Shown here: piece by piece, positions 6,252 through 8,573 of the stretch | How positions within the stretch are numbered: the stretch's first letter is position 1 | Layout of the letters: each line of letters opens with the position of its first letter | NCBI GenBank assembly: GCA_003695725.1 | Contig: RFHX01000139.1 | Location: 1-8,573 of the forward strand | Source: Candidatus Schekmanbacteria bacterium | GTDB taxonomy: Bacteria > Schekmanbacteria > GWA2-38-11 > J061 | Direction: 5' to 3' | DNA: 8,573 nucleotides | The notes under the pieces: model-generated | Database searches by the model: none | What the model saw: the letters and a program-made list of their open reading frames with translations, nothing else | Told to the model about the DNA's origin: nothing | Program-made: the position numbers and the translations under genes

Positions 6252-6267
6252 TGGCATATTTCTTGCT
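6252..6267 (+). promoter_or_regulatory. Sigma-54 (RpoN) type -24/-12 promoter
   Basis: TGGCA (6252-6256) and TTGCT (6263-6267) stand at the exact sigma-54 spacing: GG at 6253-6254 and GC at 6265-6266 with 10 nt between. This matches TGGCAY-N5-TTGCW. The start would be near 6278, giving a leader of about 27 nt with GAGG eight bases before the radical SAM start at 6305. Such promoters need an AAA+ enhancer-binding activator, and none is encoded in this window. Confidence 0.65.
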
Positions 6268-6304
6268 TACTGTGATGTGAAAGAACAATATTGAGGAAAA
6301 AGAT

Positions 6305-7134
6305 ATGAATTGTGAGGGAAATTCATTCTTCAATGATAAGAGTTTGCTTGAAAATTTTTTAATAATAAGCCCTACTTATAGGTGCAATTTATCCTGTAAG
6401 GGATGTTATGCAAAGGGAAGAGATAAGGGACATATTCTTGATGAGAATGAATTGCATCGAATTATTACAGAGAGTGAAAAAAAGGAATCCGATTTTTTGT
6501 AATAAGCGGAGGTGAGCCGCTTTTAGTTGATGGATTGGACAATGTCCTGAGAAAACATCAAGATTCATTTTTTTGGATTTTTACAAATGGTACACTCTTT
6601 GGAAACATTTTTGGTTTAAAAATCCAAAATCTCAAAAATGTCTTCTTTTTCTTTAGTTTAGAAGGTAGTGAAAGTGAAACAGATTTTAGACGAGGGAAAG
6701 GGGTTTATGAAAAAATTCTGAAATCAATGGAAAGGGCACGCTCATTGGAGATTCCATTTGGTTTTTCCTGCACAGTTGCAGATTACAATGTCAGGTCTAT
6801 TGATAAAGACGACTTTATCGATGAGATGATTGATAATGGTTGTAAAGGCGGTATTTATATCGACTACAAAGATTATTTCGAAGGAAAGGAAGGAATAAGA
6901 GAATGTTTGCTTGAAGAAAAAACAGAATTTGAAAAAAATATTTTAGCTAAAAATTTTGAAAAAGATATCTGGTTTTTATATATAGATTCAATTGAAAGAG
7001 AATTGGGCGGCTGTCAGGGAGGAAAAAGATTCATTCATCTTGACCCCCAGCTTGGAATAGCGAATTGTCCATTGCAGACTGATATAAAAGGATTTTTTGC
7101 CAAAAATAGATTTAGTCGCCTTTTTTCAGAATAG
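6305..7134 (+). pseudogene. Radical SAM protein gene, split by a -1 frameshift
   Basis: The first frame (6305-6502, 65 residues) carries the radical SAM cluster motif C27-x3-C31-x2-C34 inside YRCNLSCKGCYA. It then stops at TAA 6500. The continuation is in the -1 frame from GTA 6499: VISGGEPLL, the conserved GGEP segment that normally follows a few residues later, then TNGTLF, SLEGSESETDFRRGKGVYEKIL and a C-terminal GGCQGGKRFIHLDP..NCPL with Cys at about 237 and 255 of the joined 276-residue product. Joining needs one more T in the T6 run 6493-6498, or a -1 ribosomal slip there. Relatives I recall are longer at the C-terminus, so it may also be truncated. The ribosome site GAGG fits the ATG at 6305. 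An isolated TTG start at 6535 would give a protein without the SAM cluster cysteines. The substrate is unknown. Confidence 0.82.
6493..6522 (+). other. Possible -1 frameshift site: slippery heptamer plus hairpin
   Basis: In the reading frame of the radical SAM start, the heptamer T-TTT-TTG (6493-6499) has the X-XXY-YYZ form. It is followed four bases later by a perfect 6-bp hairpin: AAGCGG (6504-6509) with CCGCTT (6517-6522) and a 7-nt loop. A -1 slip here restores the GGEP-containing frame exactly. The hairpin overlaps codons for the conserved GGEP motif, so it may be incidental. A plain one-base deletion or a homopolymer sequencing error explains the data equally well. Confidence 0.35.
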
Positions 7135-7156
7135 AAACCTTTAAGAGGAAGTGCTT

Positions 7157-7606
7157 ATGAAAAATATCATTAAAATAGCAGTTGTTTTCCTTCTATTATT
7201 TTTTATTCCATTTATTTTTGCCTATTCACATTCACCAACAGGATGGCAGGCGCCTGAAGAGGCAAAAAAAGTCAAAAATCCTGTGCCTGCAGTAGCTGAA
7301 TCTCTCGAAAGAGGACGAAAAAATTATATTGCAAGATGTCAGGTATGTCATGGTGAAAAAGGCGATGGGAAAGGAGTCCTTGCCGCAAGTCTTCCTGTAA
7401 AACCTGCGAACTTTACTGATAAAAAGATGATGGATTCAATGACTGATGGCGAACTGTTTTGGAAAATTACAAATGGCAAAGGACCAATGCCTTCGTGGAA
7501 GGACACTTTGAAAGAAAATGAAAGGTGGGATATTATCAACTTTATTAGGACCTTTTCATCGTCTCAAGAAAAAGAGAAGAATAAAGGGCAAGAACATAGT
7601 AAATAA
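7157..7606 (+). CDS. Exported mono-haem class I cytochrome c
   Basis: A 149-residue protein starting at ATG 7157, which is preferred over GTG 7151 because GAGG ends about eight bases upstream of the ATG. A signal peptide covers about 1-22. The haem-binding motif is C61-Q-V-C64-H65 and the probable distal ligand is M111 in GKGPMPSW. The core pattern (GRKNYIARC, GEKGDGKG, PANFTD, GELFWKITNGKGPMPSW, ERWDIINFIRTF) is that of small periplasmic electron-transfer cytochromes. A charged Lys/Glu-rich tail (138-149) follows the domain. It is probably co-transcribed with the radical SAM gene, 22 bp upstream. The redox partner is not visible in this window. Confidence 0.88.
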   Translation: MKNIIKIAVVFLLLFFIPFIFAYSHSPTGWQAPEEAKKVKNPVPAVAESLERGRKNYIARCQVCHGEKGDGKGVLAASLPVKPANFTDKKMMDSMTDGELFWKITNGKGPMPSWKDTLKENERWDIINFIRTFSSSQEKEKNKGQEHSK

Positions 7607-7612
7607 TTTTAT

Positions 7613-7783
7613 GATTTTTTTTCAGAAAATCTTGATTCAACGACAAGCGCTGAAATAATGGAGCTATTTAGAAAATTGAATCGTCAGGGACATACGATTA
7701 TTATGGCAACTCATAATTCGGAGAATACCCGTTTTTCCCACAGAAGTATTATGATTAGAGATGGAAAGCTTCTGAACAATTAA
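7613..7783 (+). pseudogene. C-terminal remnant of a LolD/MacB-type ABC transporter ATPase
   Basis: Directly after the cytochrome stop, and in the same frame, the translation reads NLDSTTSAEIMELFRKLN (from 7628), then GHTIIMATHNSENTRFS and IMIRDGKLLNN, ending at TAA 7781-7783. This is the end of an ABC ATPase: D-loop region (NLDS), switch histidine (THN) and the terminal RDGK strand. The Walker A, Q-loop and signature motifs are absent. The preceding residues DFFSE align loosely with the usual DEPTG, so the remnant may begin just at the Walker B end. No ribosome site or suitable start is present. It is a relic of a lipoprotein- or efflux-type transporter whose 5' part was lost, probably by deletion next to the cytochrome gene. 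Confidence 0.8.
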
Positions 7784-7800
7784 CTTGATTTCTTATCAGC

Positions 7801-8573
7801 TTATATCAGGAAAAATCGTTCTTTAAATATATAGATGAAGAAAAGAAATATTAAAGCTATGTAAGAAATTATGTGAGCCGCTTTTTCAATCTTTGTATCG
7901 GAAAGAAAAACCTTTATGAAATGTACTCCTTCAGGAATTACAGCTATCATCCTCCCTGAATCATCAATTCTTATTGGAATTTTGCTCTCTTTTATATTTA
8001 CAGTCCAGCCGGGGAAATAGAAAATATTGAGTCTGATAGTTTCACCGCCTTTTTTTGCTCTTACTCGGATTCCTCTTCTTTCAGGTGAAAATTCTTCTCT
8101 TAGAAGTTTGATATTTCCAGAAAGTGAACCAAAGGGTCTATCATATTTTTCTTTTGGTATTATCTTTACATAGACAGGCATATACTCCTGCCAAAGAGAA
8201 TAAAAAATAGCATTGGAATCATCGATTTTACTTTGTTCTATCTTTGAGGGAGTGTTGATAATATGCATACTTGCTGTTGTAATAGCCAGAATTGTAGCAA
8301 GAATCATAGGAATGGTAAATTTTTTTTCTTTGTTGAAAAATCTTCCACAAAGAATGGACAAAAGAGGTATGAAAAAAAATTGAACAAAGGAATTTTTGAC
8401 TATCATATTGTCGATGAGATTTGGAATAGTTTTATCTAAAAGGATAATTGAGACAGATAGAAGAGAAAGGGATAAAAGAGCTCTATCCTCATTTCTTTTT
8501 TGTATAATGGATATTGCTATTGTTAAAGAGGCGAATAATGTAAGTAAAATTCCAATTTGAGAGAGCATAGAAC
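7801..8573 (-). CDS. C-terminal part of a large multi-pass membrane protein (YfhO / PTPS-related-like), partial
   Basis: 255 residues from the visible ATG at 8568 to the stop at 7801. The frame stays open to the right edge and no ribosome site is seen, so the real start probably lies outside the window. Hydrophobic segments occur at about 4-22, 30-44, 61-77, 85-105 and 230-248. Between the last two is an extracytoplasmic beta-rich domain with WQEYMPVYVK (126-135), FYFPGWTVNI (183-192) and IPEGVHFIKVFLSD (211-224). This arrangement recalls the end of YfhO-like or 6-pyruvoyl-tetrahydropterin-synthase-related membrane proteins. Those are large proteins associated with envelope glycan or lipid glycosylation. 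The assignment is from pattern memory and is tentative. It converges on the ABC ATPase remnant with a 17-bp gap. Confidence 0.65.
   Translation of the reverse strand, partial: SMLSQIGILLTLFASLTIAISIIQKRNEDRALLSLSLLSVSIILLDKTIPNLIDNMIVKNSFVQFFFIPLLSILCGRFFNKEKKFTIPMILATILAITTASMHIINTPSKIEQSKIDDSNAIFYSLWQEYMPVYVKIIPKEKYDRPFGSLSGNIKLLREEFSPERRGIRVRAKKGGETIRLNIFYFPGWTVNIKESKIPIRIDDSGRMIAVIPEGVHFIKVFLSDTKIEKAAHIISYIALIFLFFIYIFKERFFLI

Noticed and set aside
4922-7134. RiPP idea: the small Gly/Trp/Cys-rich protein as a precursor peptide for the nearby radical SAM enzyme
   Set aside because: The peptide has a Sec-type signal peptide, not a RiPP leader. It is cut off by a strong terminator, lies under a different promoter type, and is separated by an unrelated gene. 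The radical SAM gene is broken and shows no clear SPASM domain.
7116-7150. Second T6 run near the radical SAM stop as another frameshift
   Set aside because: Adding or removing a base yields only about 9 further residues with no family resemblance before a stop, so a second indel is not supported.

Overview
The window is AT-rich chromosomal DNA from a bacterium that is probably diderm (two-membrane) and at least partly anaerobic or respiratory. The clues are an ECF sigma / anti-sigma / RseB-like module (an envelope-stress circuit), an exported c-type cytochrome, a sigma-54 type promoter, a radical SAM gene and an iron-sulfur-flavoprotein-like gene. There are no tRNA or rRNA genes, no CRISPR array and no intact mobile element. 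The sequence alone does not fix the phylum. A deltaproteobacterium-like lineage or an uncultured candidate phylum would fit, but this is a guess.

Left part (1-2516): a TauE/SafE-type anion exporter on + faces three separately spaced genes on -. These are a small four-Cys-plus protein with its own promoter and a strong terminator, a flavodoxin-fold reductase with a CX2CX2CX5C motif, and a zinc-ribbon protein with a C-terminal Tudor-like domain resembling the UvrD/PcrA tail.

Middle part (2640-5265), the most coherent block: an ECF sigma factor, a zinc-binding single-pass anti-sigma factor and an exported RseB/MucB-like protein form an operon. Downstream lies a small exported Gly/Trp/Cys-rich protein followed by a perfect rho-independent terminator. 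The same promoter-like sequence, ATGGAAC-N17-TGTCTTAA, lies upstream of both the sigma gene and the small protein gene with identical spacing. It looks like an extracytoplasmic sigma promoter, so the window seems to contain an autoregulated sigma factor together with one of its targets. The RseB-like protein has a cysteine-rich C-terminal domain, which suggests metal or thiol sensing.

Right part (5302-8573): a DPH6-family PP-loop ATPase is followed by a sigma-54 promoter with an upstream inverted repeat. This drives a radical SAM gene split by a -1 shift at a T6 run, then an intact exported mono-haem cytochrome c. Next comes an unannotated 50-residue remnant of a LolD/MacB-type ABC ATPase. 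The end of a large multi-pass membrane protein on - runs off the right edge. The broken radical SAM gene and the ATPase stub suggest that this stretch is decaying, although a slippery heptamer plus hairpin at the break leaves programmed frameshifting possible.
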